Shown here: piece after piece, positions 20,239-32,244 of the stretch
Numbering within the stretch: position 1 is the stretch's first letter
Layout of the letters: each line of letters starts with the position of its first letter
NCBI GenBank assembly: GCA_964019335.1
Contig: OZ025702.1
Location: 290,001 to 354,000, forward strand
Length of the DNA: 64,000 nt
Origin: Diplonema japonicum
Taxonomy: Eukaryota; Euglenozoa; Diplonemea; Diplonemida; Diplonemidae
Direction: 5' to 3'
Position numbers and translations under genes: made by a program
The notes under the pieces: generated by a model
Told to the model about the DNA's origin: nothing
Databases searched by the model: none
What the model saw: only the letters and a program-made list of their open reading frames with translations

Positions 20239-21734
20239 ATGCTGGTGGTGAGAGCGACTATTTGTGTTGCACTGGCTGTTGTATTGGTGTTCAACACGAT
20301 AGCACGTGATGCGATTGAAGGCGGGACCGAGGTTTTTCACCATGAGATCAGGTACGACACCAAAACCCCCTCGAGGCCCCCAACGAAAAAAACGAGCAAA
20401 GTCATTAGTACAACGTATCAGCCTTTTAAGAAAAGCAAACGGCCGTATCATTCAAAAAAAGAGCCTAAGGTGCTTAGAATGGTTAAAATGAGCGGTTCAA
20501 CCCAGCCTATGCTTCCTAACTGTTCCCACCTTGCGAAGCCAAATGTGAGATTACTGCAACATCTTCACGTCCACTCGGAATGCATAAACACAACATTCAT
20601 CCCGTCAAAGAAGCTTCTTAAGGGGAAGTTCTCTATCCTCGTCACCACGTACAAGGGCGAAGCAACTCTGCACCACACAATTCAGTCTTGGCGGGCTTCG
20701 GGCCTGTTCGCGCATGCTCGTTTCCACGAGGTTGTTTTCCACGTCAATAAATGTAATTGTAACGATCTTGGAGTCCTCGAGGCCGTGATGAAAGACACGC
20801 CTTACAAGGCCCTGTGCAGCGTCCACAACAAAGTCCACCCTTTGGCTCTCATCAGTGGGATCAGTCATCTCCAAACAGAGTTCGTCCTAATCACAGAAAA
20901 CGACCGTCCCATCCTCCCTCGCCCGCACGAAAATACTACCCAAACCCTAAATCGAACCCAAGCGTATATAGATGTTGCGCTGAACACTGTGCAAACAGAT
21001 TCGACGCCATACGTATTCCTGGAAAGGGGTTTGCTAGATGAAGACGACGCTTTGTACGAAGAAGTTCAAAAAACGAATAGGGACTTCGACAAAGCAGTCG
21101 GGTTGCAATGCGCGTCCGAGTGCTATAAGTGGGTCAAAGCCAATGCAGACTACCGCAGGGCAATGGTGGAGAACTGCAATGCCGACGACCAACCCATTTC
21201 GTTCATGGTGGCAGGGAAGGTTCACACAAAGAAAAAACGCAAGTGGAGGAGCTGTTCCTGGACCGTGTGCAGGGAATGGAAAGCATGGGACGCAGGAACC
21301 GGAGACGGACCATCAACATGCCTAGGGCCGTGGTTGCGTCGGCTGAAGATGTCTAAAAGCATGCAACGTCGCTTGGTCATACCAAAAATACAAAGCAGTC
21401 CCTTATTGTGCTTCAGACAGAAGGGATGGAGCAACGGCCCAGCCATGATAGACTTGAATTGGTACGTTTTAAACATCGCCAGCACGATCTGCCGAGAGCC
21501 GCTTGACTCGGGTCTTTGGTTCAAACCCAGTAAACAACACTTTGGCTACTACGGGAGAAGGATGGAGGTTTGTTTCTTTTCTTTCTTTTCTTCAAACACC
21601 TTTTACAGAACTTCCTCTCTCAAATCTTCGAAGAGCAAGACGGCTATCCCTCATGCCGAGGCGTAGGCCTCATGGACCACGTTGAAATAGAGAGCTACGA
21701 CACGCACCCTGTGCACCCTGTTTCGGCGTTTTAA
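20239..21734 (+). CDS. Type II membrane glycosyltransferase-like protein
   Basis: Two exons (20239-21567 and 21609-21734; intron GTTTGT...ACAG) give 484 residues. A single N-terminal signal anchor (residues 3-22, VVRATICVALAVVLVFNT) followed by a Lys/Pro-rich stem gives Golgi glycosyltransferase topology. The core begins with KFSILVTTYKGEATLHHTIQSW, typical of the nucleotide-sugar end of GT-A folds, and continues with FVLITENDRPILPRP, where the END triad may stand for the metal-binding DxD. Several Asn-X-Ser/Thr sites (NTT, NRT) and multiple cysteines agree with a lumenal domain. I cannot assign a CAZy family or substrate; a GT2-like or kinetoplastid-type surface-glycan transferase is plausible. 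Confidence 0.6.
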
Positions 21735-21891
21735 TGGAAATAAGAAAATGGTTTAGATTTAAGTCCCCCCTCCCCCCCATCTTAACAAAAGTCTGTTTTA
21801 TTTTTTTTAATGCCGATTCCGCTCCTTTTTCTTTTATGGCCCACTTCTCGGTGGTCAGTAAAAAATTCTCAAACCAGAAGCGAAAGCCAGA

Positions 21892-22659
21892 ATGAGCAAT
21901 GCCCCTGTGTTGTCTATTCCAGCATTGAAAAGAGGGTCGATAGGGCACGAGTGGGGTTTGAAGGCGGCCAGGAATGATGTAGGAGCGAGAGTAAGAAGGG
22001 TCGAGGCACCAGTAGAGATGTTTCCTAGTAGTCCGGGGATGTGTGCGTTGGAGGGGCCGGAGCTGACGGTACCGAAGCTGCCTGGGGCATTGGCTGGTAT
22101 CGCTGTGGTGAAACCGAAGAAGAGAACGATTTTGGTGACGAGGCACCGCAGAGACAAGGCGAGGGCGGTGCGTCTGGACATGGAGAGGGAAGTGGAGTGG
22201 GAGCGCATGCAGGTCGAGGGGTACGTAGCTGCCACAGACGCAGCTGATTACACAGCAAAGAGGGACGCCTACATGGCTTCTGTTGTGGCTCATGCCAAGA
22301 AACTTTTCCAGTTCTATCCTAACTCCAAACTGGTCAGAGACATTAAGAAGCATGTCAAGGGTGGCAGCATCGCCGTGTTGCCCGATGACATGATCGGCTC
22401 CCCTCGCGCTGGCCCCGGGGCTTTGTTGGAATGGACTCCTCCTCCTCTCCCCCCGTGCCTCCTTGCACTGGTCTCGGTTCAGTTCCGTGTTAAGGTGTCT
22501 TCCTCCTCTCACCTCGCCCATTCCTGCCCTCTTTGCTCTGCATCGCCGTCACCTCTGTCTCTCTCATCTGAGTATTCTAATCTCTCGGATTCCAGCAGCG
22601 AAGCTGGGCTCACAGCATCTCTCCAGACTTCCACAAACAGCACACCTTCATCCACCTAA
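21892..22659 (+). CDS. Hypothetical protein, basic N-terminus and Ser-rich tail
   Basis: 255 codons from ATG. The first 180 residues look like a real protein: basic stretches (KPKKRTILVTRHRRDKARAV) are followed by a predicted helical segment (MEREVEWERMQVEGYVAATDAADYTAKRD is one continuous helix-prone region) and AHAKKLFQFYPNSKLVRDIKKH. The last 70 residues are Ser/Pro/Thr-rich and could be low-complexity tail or read-through past an unseen splice site. No family recognised. It is the last gene before a 4.8-kb gene-free tract. Confidence 0.5.
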   Translation: MSNAPVLSIPALKRGSIGHEWGLKAARNDVGARVRRVEAPVEMFPSSPGMCALEGPELTVPKLPGALAGIAVVKPKKRTILVTRHRRDKARAVRLDMEREVEWERMQVEGYVAATDAADYTAKRDAYMASVVAHAKKLFQFYPNSKLVRDIKKHVKGGSIAVLPDDMIGSPRAGPGALLEWTPPPLPPCLLALVSVQFRVKVSSSSHLAHSCPLCSASPSPLSLSSEYSNLSDSSSEAGLTASLQTSTNSTPSST

Positions 22660-22747
22660 CTTTGTTGGGTGTGGGCTAATGTACGCGAAGTGGAATACAA
22701 ACAAAAACCTACGGAATTTACAAATCCCCCCCCCCCCCCCCCCCCCC

Positions 22748-22790
22748 CTTGGTGGGTCGTTGCTAACACTTCTCCCCATCGTAATGATCC
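22748..22790 (+). repeat. Dispersed CCGTTGCTAA repeat, partial copy C
   Basis: TTGGTGGGTCGTTGCTAACA then CTTCTCCCCATCGTAATGAT, matching the 3' two thirds of copies A and B; the 5' part is replaced by a long C run. Confidence 0.55.
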
Positions 22791-23590
22791 CCTTCCCCTT
22801 TTTCTCTTGCTGTTGTACTTTGTTCCCCCCCTGCTTTTTTTTTTGTCCCTTAATTTCCCTTTTATTTGTAGCGGGTTTTTTCCCTCTCCCCTCTTTTTTT
22901 TTTACCTTAGAAAGATCTCTTTTTTTTTTCTCCTTCTCCTTTCCCCCCCCTTTTTTTCCCTTCTGCTTTATTTAGGCGGGTAAGCCCTGCAATTGTGCCC
23001 CCCCCCCCCTTTATTTATTCTTTTAAGGAAACAGTCTTATCCTTGGTCACCTCCCTCTTTGTTTCTTTTCTTTTCTTTCTCTCTTCGGTTTTGTCTTCAT
23101 TTTCTTTTTTTCTTTTTGCTGTTGTGCCAGAGACTAATGAAGGGATGGGGGTGAAAAAAGAAAAAAACATAGTTCACCTGGGCTGAAAGAAAGAAACAAA
23201 AGGAAGAAAAGAGAGAGAATGAGGGAATATGGGGAGGAGAAACCAAGAAAAAAAAATGAAAATAACTGCAGCCACCGGACATGAGCCTCTGCTTTCTTTC
23301 TCTTTTCTTTTTTTCCCTCCTCCCCTTCCCCCTTTCCCCCGGTTTGAAAACCTGTAACTTTCTCCTGCTCCAGTCTTAGCTGGCCTTTGTTACTTTAAGT
23401 AAAAGTAACACCAATCAGAAAAAGAAAAGGGGGAAAAAAAAAAAAAAAAGAAAGAAAAGGCAAGAGACAACTTTTTCTTTTTTCCAGTGCAAATGTGTAC
23501 TACCGGGGAAATGGAAGCACTGAATAGAGAATCTTGGGTTTTAGATTTTTTTTTCTTTCTTTTTTTGAAGGGAATAGAAAGGTCAACCTT

Positions 23591-23636
<46 letters not shown>

Positions 23637-24550
23637 AGTAGAAATGATTCAAGCTTTGCAACTGTAACAGGCCTCAAACAATTAAAAAAAGAAAAAAAAA
23701 GAAAGGCATAGCTTGACAGAATCATTTTGTTCTAAAAGGGGAAATTCGAAAGCGGGTAACAGTCCGTGTCTCAAGCTAGACAAGGTGTGTTCACTACTTA
23801 CTTTCTTCTCCTTCTTCTCTCTTTTATTTTCTTTCTTGTTTCCTTTCTCATTTCCTGCAGTGTCAAACCGAATAGAAAGAATAGAGCAATAAGAGCAATC
23901 CTGAAAGCATATATGGAAGGCTCGTAACAAGAGAAAGAAACAAGAAATAGAGGGGGGGATTTTTTTAGCATAGTTTTTTCTTCTTTGTTTCTTCTTTTCC
24001 TCGAACTCAGAGCCTATGAAGATACAAGGGAACTAAGGGGAAAAAAAAAAAAAATGCTCCGTCTCTCTCCCAGATTTCCTTTCCTCTCTCCCGTGCTGCT
24101 TGTGACAAGTCTAACTTCAGCCTACGAGCTACAGGGGAAGGAAGATGAACAAAAGAAAAAAGAAAAAGAAAAAGAAAAGAAAAAAACCGATTTCTCTTCT
24201 TGCTATTGAGCCCTGGGAACGGAGCCAGCGAGGTTGGAAAAAAAAGAAGAAAAAAAAAAAAGAAGAGGGGAAATGGCCCGAGTATTTGGAGCCTTTCAAA
24301 TGGAGGAAGAAGAAAAAAAAAGAAATTCAATTTTTTCTTCCCCCCCCCCTCCTTCCTTTTTACAAAGCTGTTGAAAACTTCTACTAAATCAACATCCTCT
24401 TTCGCCACCTCTTTTAAAAAAAGGTGGGGTAAGGCACTATTTTCTTTTATAGCTCCTTTTTTTTTTCTTCTTTTTTTTCTTCTTCCCTATGCCACAGCGG
24501 CTTTTTAGCCGATGTTGTAATGCTGCATTTTTTTTTTTTCGATGAAAGAG

Positions 24551-24596
<46 letters not shown>

Positions 24597-25033
24597 CATT
24601 GTAGACTTTCACACAACAGCGGAGAAAGGCCACTACTGCTTTTTATTTTTAGAAAGAAGAGGGACCTGCCTCTAGTCTTCCCTACTAGCTTCGAGGTACC
24701 AACCTTGGGGGCAGCTTCTTTTTTTTTCTTCTTTTTTTTGTTTTTTTATTCCTGCTTGTTAAAAAGAGAAAAAAAAAAGAATAAAATCAAAAAAAAGAAG
24801 TTGATAGCTTCAAAGAAGAAGAAGAATGAGGAGGAAAAAAAAAAGAAGAAAAGCAACAAAAAAAAAAGACGAAACCACGAAGCGAAAGAAAAAGATTGTG
24901 TTTTATTTTATAGCTTTTTTTTCCCTCTTTTTTTTCTTATCTTTGTTCGCTCTTTTAATAAGAGAGCTTTTATGACCCCTGTTTTTGCCCCCCCCCCCCC
25001 CCAATCATAGTGATAGAGAAGGTTTCTCCTTTG

Positions 25034-25100
<67 letters not shown>

Positions 25101-25331
25101 AGACCTCCGCACAAGCAGTTTTTTTTCTCTTTTTTTTTTCTTTTTTGTTCTATTTCCATGCAACCGCTGTCCCTGTTTCTGTTGCTTCTTCAGACCGACA
25201 CAAATAACCCTTTTTTTTTTTTTTTTTTTTTCTTTCCCCTTCCCGAGATCGATCCTTTTATATTCTTGGAAATACCCGCTACGCCCCCTCCCTCCCCCCC
25301 CTTTTTTTTATTTTGAGGAGAAAAAAAAAGT

Positions 25332-25365
<34 letters not shown>

Positions 25366-25524
25366 CTTTCCTTTTGAGGTTTTGCAGTGCATCTTGAAAA
25401 AGGAGAGGGGGGAAAAAAAAAGAAAAAGAGTAAGCTCCAGTCCGAAACCGAAGAACTTATTTTATCTTTTCCTTTTTCCCTCTTTCTTTCCTTCTTCAGG
25501 CTGCAGCAAATATACACCTCATTC

Positions 25525-25560
<36 letters not shown>

Positions 25561-26200
25561 TTTCTCTTGTCACACAACATCATCTTTTTTGTCTTTCTTT
25601 TTTATTTTTCCTCCTCATATCTTCCCTTTGTTTCATAGTATGAATACAGAATCTGCTGTGTGGTTTCTTCTTTTTGTTTTCCTTTTTTTTGTTTTTTTGT
25701 TTTTTTTTTGGTTTTTTTTTGTTTTCCTTCGACCTTGAAAGAAAGGAGGTTGATAAGTGTGAAGGGCAAGTGGTGAGTGACATTAAGTGATTGAAGTCCC
25801 CCCCCCTTTTTTTTCTTCTTCTTTCTCACACGAGACATTCTGCCTTTTTTTTTTTGTTCTCGAAAAAAAAAAAAAAAAAAAAAAGAAGAGGTGTACATAT
25901 TTTCATTTTCTTCTTTTTTTTTTTCCCTCTATTTTTTTTCCCTTTATTCTAAGAAGAAAAAATAAAAAATAAAAAAAAAAAGCTCCCCTCTCCCCTGTAT
26001 TCCCCCTACCTACCTGCCCCCCATTTCCTCTTCATCCTCGGGGAAGCTGCAGCTGAGCTCCGGACGTCTACAGTGACAGCTTTTAAAAAAGAAAAGAGGG
26101 GGAGAGGAAAAAAAAAAAAAAAAAAAGATAAAAGAAAATATTTCTGATCCCATCCAAACAGACAATTTGGAAGGGCCGAGTCAAAATCACTTTTCTTATT

Positions 26201-26241
<41 letters not shown>

Positions 26242-26715
26242 TATTTTTTTTCTCTCCCCCTGTGCGTACGAGAGAGACATAGCTATAAATTAGTTTCTTC
26301 CCGACCCCCTTTCCCTCCCCCCCCCCCTTTTATAAATTTAATTTTTTTCTTAACCCCTTCCTGTGGCCTGAGTATTTATTTTTTTTTTCTTTCAAATTCA
26401 ATATAGGGTAAGTGAATACCGACATTTTTTTTTTCTTCTTTTTTTTTTTTTTTTCCTCATGTTGTTAACCTTCGGATTTGTTCCCCTATCCAGGGGACCC
26501 AGCCTCACGACATGGCTTTTTTATTTATTTTTTGTTTGCAGTTTTTATTTTATTTATTTTATTTTATTATTTTTTTTCTTTTTGAAAAGAGTGGGAAAAC
26601 GACAGCATCTTAGCTAAACAAGCTACTTATTGCCTATAAGTACTCTTTGTACTACTTACACTTGGCCCCCCCCCGTTTACACTCTCATGCATCTGATTCA
26701 CCTAGTTTCAAAATT

Positions 26716-26767
<52 letters not shown>

Positions 26768-26824
26768 GTCATATCAATTTGTAAACCTTCTTTTTCCCAA
26801 GGGCGAGCGAGCAAGAAAAAAAAG

Positions 26825-26855
<31 letters not shown>

Positions 26856-27398
26856 AGGGAGGAGGAAGAATGGCATGACACATAAAAACACTTTTGTTCC
26901 AATTATTGAGAAGGGGAAGAGAGAGTAAATAAATAATTATAGGCACTCATCTTGATCAGGGGGGGGGGGGGGGGGGGTCGTTTTGTTTAATCTATCATCT
27001 ATCACCTCAATACTTATGAGGAAAAAAAAACAAAAAAAAAATTAGTGTCTTTAAAAATTGTAATCCAAACAAAAAAAAATAATAAAAAAAAGAATTATGA
27101 CCACCCATCTAGAGGTATCCCCCCCTTTTTTCTTTTTCCCTTGTCACAACCCCCTCCCCCAAAAAAAAGTAATAAAGACCTTCATACTTCCTGTCTTTGG
27201 AAACCCCCCCTTTTTCCTTCCATTCTTCTTCTTTTCCTTCTTTCCTTTCCCCATCCATAAACCTTTTTTTCTTCTTTTTTTTTTTTTTTTCTTCTTTCTT
27301 CATATGCTTACAGTATTCTTATTTTCTTCTTTTTTTTTTTTTTCTTCTTCTATTCCCTACCCATTTTTTTTTTCTTTTTTTTCATTCTTTTTACAACA

Positions 27399-27442
27399 CT
27401 TCGCCTGTCTTGTAACCCTTCCCCAAAACCCCAACAGGCCCA
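27399..27442 (+). promoter_or_regulatory. Acceptor-like pyrimidine tract/CAG before the 27443 gene
   Basis: A pyrimidine-rich stretch containing TTGTAACCC ends in CCAACAG only five bases before the first ATG. This fixes the likely 5' end of the mRNA and supports use of the ATG at 27443. Confidence 0.4.
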
Positions 27443-28420
27443 ATGAGAAGGGTAGCACAATGCAGGGTTATAAATACCGAGAATCACAGAAGAGGCAGGA
27501 GAGGAGTAGTTTCCGTGTTTGGGAAACATAAACACCAAAAGCAGCAAAGGGTAACAAAAGACCACGGCGGCACAGTGGGAGGAATGGCGAAAAACGAGCG
27601 AGAATCACAAACTGCAGTAAGCTACACACAAGAAGGAAAGATGCTCGACTTCTTCTTGAAGGAAGATATCAACAAAATGTTCAACTTACCAGACAAGCTA
27701 CCAGTACTGGATGTCAAGGGCTCGCCTCTACCCGGACCCATGGTGGACGAAATGTGGAAATACAACGATTGGCATGCTTGCTTCACAGGAAAGCTTGAAA
27801 AGAAGGAAGAAGAAGGAAGGAAGACAGAATTCACCCAGTTCCTTTTCGAACGATTCGGCGAGAGGTACAAATTCATCACGAGAAGCAATGTGGCTATGAG
27901 AGGCCGCCACTGCTGGGGGCAGGTCACCAGCACCCTCTCATACCCAAGAGGGAATTTCTGTGTAGTCCATTTTGTCACCGATTTCAACAAATGGAACACC
28001 ACACCCACCATCGGGCAGTACCCTGGGATGTGGCCTAAGCCTTACCGAACTCTCTGCTTGTATATGGACATGGCGGCGCATGAGAATTATCGTATTGGTC
28101 TTGGCCCGCCAAGGTGGGGCGTGGTGACCGACGGTATTTCTTGGAAGATCCTTGAGCAGCGACCTTCCTCGACAGGGGCTTGGGACGGCAGGCAGATTTT
28201 TCACGAGTCGCGGACCCATACCCTGCAGCTTCCACTCACGAAGGAGTCGTACGTAAGGCTCACTACCTGGCTCAATTTCATCTTCTCAAACCACGCGCCC
28301 GTGGACACCGCCTCCCTTTACTCAACGTGGAAGAAAAACCGAAAAGAACTCAACGAGCCTTCACATGAAGAACGCCACGCAGCCATCCGCCAGGCCCTCA
28401 CAGGCCTCGATGACATTTAG
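27443..28420 (+). CDS. Unknown protein, possible PD-(D/E)XK-like fold
   Basis: A complete 325-residue protein. The first 45 residues are basic and low-complexity; an alternative start is the ATG at 27583. The ordered part (from about residue 60) includes WGQVTSTLSYPRG, RTLCLYMDMAAHENY and GPPRWGVVTDGISWKILEQ. The phrase GVVTDG-x-SW followed by a strand is common in PD-(D/E)XK nuclease-like regions of type I restriction and Crinkler-related proteins, but I cannot see the catalytic E-x-K pair, so this is only a hint. It starts right after an acceptor-like site and ends 113 bp before CDC5. Confidence 0.5.
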   Translation: MRRVAQCRVINTENHRRGRRGVVSVFGKHKHQKQQRVTKDHGGTVGGMAKNERESQTAVSYTQEGKMLDFFLKEDINKMFNLPDKLPVLDVKGSPLPGPMVDEMWKYNDWHACFTGKLEKKEEEGRKTEFTQFLFERFGERYKFITRSNVAMRGRHCWGQVTSTLSYPRGNFCVVHFVTDFNKWNTTPTIGQYPGMWPKPYRTLCLYMDMAAHENYRIGLGPPRWGVVTDGISWKILEQRPSSTGAWDGRQIFHESRTHTLQLPLTKESYVRLTTWLNFIFSNHAPVDTASLYSTWKKNRKELNEPSHEERHAAIRQALTGLDDI

Positions 28421-28533
28421 TCATGTTTTTTTTTTTTTTTTTTTTCTTTTTTTTTCTTTCTTTTTTTTGACGTGGGCGAAAAAAAAAAAGGAAAAAATAC
28501 GCAAAGAGGACACAGGGGGGGGGTAAAAATAAG

Positions 28534-30755
28534 ATGACGCGTCTCTTCCGGAAGGGTGGGACATGGAAGAACCATGAGGACGAGGTCCTCAAGGCGGCGG
28601 TGATGAAGTACGGGAAGAACCAGTGGGCGCGAGCGGCGTCACTTCTTCCCAAAAAGACGGCTGCGCAGGCTAAGGAACGATGGAACTCGTGGCTGGACCC
28701 CAGCATCAAAAAAACTGAGTGGACGAAGGAGGAGGAAGAGAAGCTTATTCACCTTGTGAGGATCATGCCCACCATGTGGCGGACCATCGCTCCCATCGTG
28801 GGGCGCACACCGCACCAATGCATCGAGCACTACGAGAAGCTGCTCGACCAGGCAGCAACAAAGGGTGAGGACTACGACCCCCTCAACGACCCACGTAAAC
28901 TGCGCCCCGGCGAGATCGATCCCAACCCCGAGCAGAAGCCACCCAAACCCGACGACCTTGACATGAGCGACGACGAGAAGGAGATGCTCAACGCAGCACG
29001 TGCAAGGCTCGCAAACACCAAAGGTAAGAAGGCAAAGAGAAAGGCGCGTGCTAAGCACCTCGACGAAGCAAGACGACTCGCAGCAGTGCAAAAGAGACGT
29101 GAACTGAAAGCCGCCGGGATCGACCCTGTAAGCCACATGAAGAAAAAGCACGGGATGGACTACTCGACGGAGATGCCTTTCTTCAAAGCAGTGCCTGCAG
29201 GCTTCTTCGACACTTCCGAAGAGCTCAAACGGAAGAATCAAGACGATGCTCACTTCAACAACTTGGATATCCAGAAGGCGGAAGGGACACAGCGGGCAAG
29301 GGAAGAATTCGAGGCGAGGAGGGAAGACAAGAAGAAAGCGTTGAAGAAGAAGCAGGAAGACCTTCCTGCACACTTCGAGATGTTGAACAAGAAGAACGAC
29401 CCGTCCAGCACAGTCAAGAAAGCACCGCTTGTGATGCCCGCCCCGCAGGTAACAGGCAAGGAACTAGCTGCACTGCGGAGGATGGGCCCTGCAGCCATGG
29501 AAGCCGTGCAAGCAGAAAGGATGGAAGCCATGACAGAGAGAACACCCATGGTGGCCGACAGCACACCAAGACTCACAGAGACGATGGGGAGGGTCGAGGC
29601 AGCTAGGATGCGACAAGCCACCGCGAAGGACGTGAAGCTGTCGCTGGACAACCTGTCAAAACCGAAGGACGAGGTCTCACTTGCACTGAAAATAACAGAC
29701 GAGCAACGTGCTGTGCTCCACGAGAGGGAAGACACCGAGGCCGCCAAGTCCTCCGCCTCCACAAAGCTAGACGCAACAGACGCCGCAGAGGTGCGCAAGA
29801 GAAAGAAGACAGGCATCTTGCTGTCGAAAGTAACGCAAGCCGTTCAGAGGGGGCTTCCTAGACCCGCAGTGGCCTCCATCAGCCTGGAGGGCCTTGAAGC
29901 AACGGACCCTGAACGCCTCATAAGGGAGGAGATGAAGAAGCTCGTTACGTACGATGCCAGCGTGCACCCTATGAAAGGGAAGAAGAGCAAGAACAAGCTG
30001 AACCTTGATGATTACACACATGACGAGCTGGAGAAGGCAGCAACGGAGATACGCATGGAGGAGGCAAAGCTGAAGAAGGCGAGCAGCCTGTTCAGAGAGG
30101 CAGAGGGGGATGAGCCGGGTGCGGTGGATGGGTTTGTGCTGGTGGACCCTGAGTCGGTGGTGACGGAGATGGTGCTTGCGGCGGATGACTTTTTGTTTGT
30201 CCCAAACCCCTCAAGGATCCTCAGCAAGAGGCAGTGCAGCAACAACGAGAGGCTTGCGAGCTTGAAGCATGAGTTTGACGTAACGAAGAACCACACCACG
30301 CGAATGGCCGAGGCGAGCTTCAAGCTGGAGAAGAAAGTGGGGATGCTCACAGCAGGTTACGTGAAGCGGTCGGAGTCACTGTACGCTGGCCTGAAGGAGA
30401 AACTAGAGGAACTCGAGGAGGCAAAAATACAACTTGCAAGTTATGAACACATGTGGCAGTTGGAAGAAGTGGCAATCGCAATGAGGACACAAGTGGCGAA
30501 GGAAAAACTCACAGCGCAGCAACAAAGAGAAGCGACCCTGCAGGCGCAGTACGGAAGCAAAAGGTACGAGCTGCAGCAACACCAGGAACGGCTGGCAGCG
30601 AAGAGGAAAAGGGAAGAAGCAGCGAAAGCAGACGCAGATGCCTTGGCCGAGCTGGAGGAGGAAGAAGATGCAAGGGTATGCAACCCCCATTATTATTTTT
30701 TTTTTTAATATCGTAACTCATTACACAGACACCTGCCAAAAAGGCCTGTCACTAG
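28534..30755 (+). CDS. CDC5L: Spliceosomal NTC component CDC5L/Cef1
   Basis: Two exons, 28534-30675 and 30729-30755, give 722 residues; the intron is 53 bp (GTATGC...ACACAG) and the last exon encodes only TPAKKACH. Two Myb/SANT repeats open the protein (GGTWKNHEDEVLKAAVMKYG...WARAASLL, then EWTKEEEEKLIHLVRIMPTMWRTIAPIVGRTPHQCIEHYEKLLD), followed by the Cef1-specific region with DPNPEQKPPKPDDLDMSDDE. The middle is long and charged and the C-terminus is coiled coil, as in the family, which is usually 590-850 residues. CDC5 is a core subunit of the Prp19/NTC complex that activates the spliceosome. PRP18, also a second-step factor, is encoded 12 kb downstream. Confidence 0.92.
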
Positions 30756-30954
30756 TGTGATCAACAGCAAAAAGATATTATTAAAAAAGTCATTTTCACC
30801 CCCCCCCCCCATCCCTTTTTTTGCTATGTGGGTCGCAATTCGCAAAAATTTGCTGTTTCTAACACACATCCCCTCCCCCAGTGTTTCCCACTCCCATTCT
30901 ATTTTACGTACCTCCCTCTCCCCCTAGTTCACCGCAGGACCAAATGATAGTAAG

Positions 30955-32244
30955 ATGCAACCAGGTGATAAATTCCTGCTAAAACTAAAAGATGACTGGA
31001 GCGTGAAGGGCGAAGCGGAGAAGGTAGGCGAGAGAAAAAGGGACCAACGAAAGGAGTATGTCCGGCTCGCTGGCGTGTACAGCGGTATGCTGACGTGGAA
31101 AGACGATGAGTGTTCTAGAGTGTTTGGCGTCGTGCTGGGGTTGCTGCTTCTAGAGAGCGGCAGTGTGAGCGGAGTGAAAATGGCGGAAGAAGGGGACAGA
31201 AGGACACCAGATGCCATAGTAGACAAAACTCGGTCCACCTGGAAGCTTCGCAAGCTTGGACAAGAAGTCAAGCTTGACCTTCGTTTGGTCATCACAACAC
31301 CTGACAAAACATCGGTTCTTGTAGAGTGCCTTGCCAACCCAGTTAAGCGATCACTGCAAACCGTAACATGGCAAATCTTGGGCGGGCACGGAGGGTACCA
31401 AACAGGGTCGGATTTCCGTTGGCACGGGGAAACGATCCCGGCATCGCAGAATTCTCTGCGAAAACCATCCCCTGTGAAAGACGTGGCTAAAAAACGCGAT
31501 CTGGACGAAACCGGAACAGACGATGCGAAGAGGCGGAAAACGGATTCTTCAGACAGCACGCCAAGCGTAAACATATTTATCAGTGACACAGAGAAGGCAC
31601 GTGCTTTTGCGTATCACAAGATCCACGGAAAATTTCCTGCGGAGATTCAACAGCGCATGGTTTCGAAGGGTCTCGTGAAGAAGCCCGACGCTTCACATCA
31701 AAACTGGACGGAGATCAAGGAAACCTACGACAAAGCCCGGCACAAAGGCGGCGACGGCTCGCTTCCTGTACCTGACAGGAACATGCGGATCAATTCCTGG
31801 CTCTTGGACGTTGTGCACCCTGGAGACCGTGGTCTCGACCCATCAGAGCATAGTATACAGTACATCAAAACACCCCAAAAACCTAATCCCGGAATGCTTC
31901 CTCCAAGCACGGCGCAACCAGACACCAGCAACCAGCGGGCTAACATGTGGTTGGCTGCAAACACTTCCGCAACAATGGCAAGCCCTACTTATGGTGTGTT
32001 GTTTTTTTTTTGGGGGGGCAAAAAAAAAGAGGGGAAAAAAAAATTACATTTATTATACAGGTCTTCAAGGGTTGAGCCCTTACCCTCACTCTGCCCTAGC
32101 GGACAGGGGGGACGAAACCCCTGCATATGGAGAGCTCATAGCCACCGCTGGTGCTGCGACAAACCCCAAAGCGGTATATACCTTTCCCCCTTTTCTTTTT
32201 AATTTTCTCACAAACAGCTTCCTATGAAATTCGATCCCGCGTAG
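30955..32244 (+). CDS. Hypothetical nuclear-like protein (392 aa)
   Basis: Three exons (30955-31993, 32061-32173, 32218-32244) joined by GTGTGT...ACAG and GTATAT...ACAG introns; the last exon encodes LPMKFDPA. The N-terminal 175 residues look like a mixed alpha/beta domain (GDKFLLKLKDDWSVKGEAEKV; EVKLDLRLVITTPDKTSVLVECLANP). A basic segment KKRDLDETGTDDAKRRKTD could be a bipartite nuclear signal. A second region (about 210-290, NIFISDTEKARAFAYHKIHGKFPAEI) is helical. I do not recognise the family. An acceptor-like CCCCTAG lies 28 bp upstream of the ATG. Confidence 0.6.

Larger units (their letters stand above)
22660..27442. other. Gene desert dominated by long A and T runs
   Basis: 4.8 kb with no protein-like frame: the open frames are poly-Phe, poly-Lys or Ser/Leu artefacts. 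It contains uninterrupted or nearly uninterrupted homopolymers of 25-65 nt (T at 23597-23635, A at 24556-24595, A at 25035-25099, T at 25335-25365, A at 26718-26764), a C run at 22727-22748 and a G run at 26960-26977. Pyrimidine-rich and purine-rich blocks alternate. Partial copy C of the dispersed repeat is at 22748-22790. It may be a long intergenic region or the 5' part of the next transcription unit. Confidence 0.6.

Noticed and set aside
22995-26878. Many open frames encoding poly-Phe, poly-Lys or Ser/Leu-rich peptides
   Set aside because: They are translations of T and A runs with no conserved sequence, no sensible start and no splice logic.
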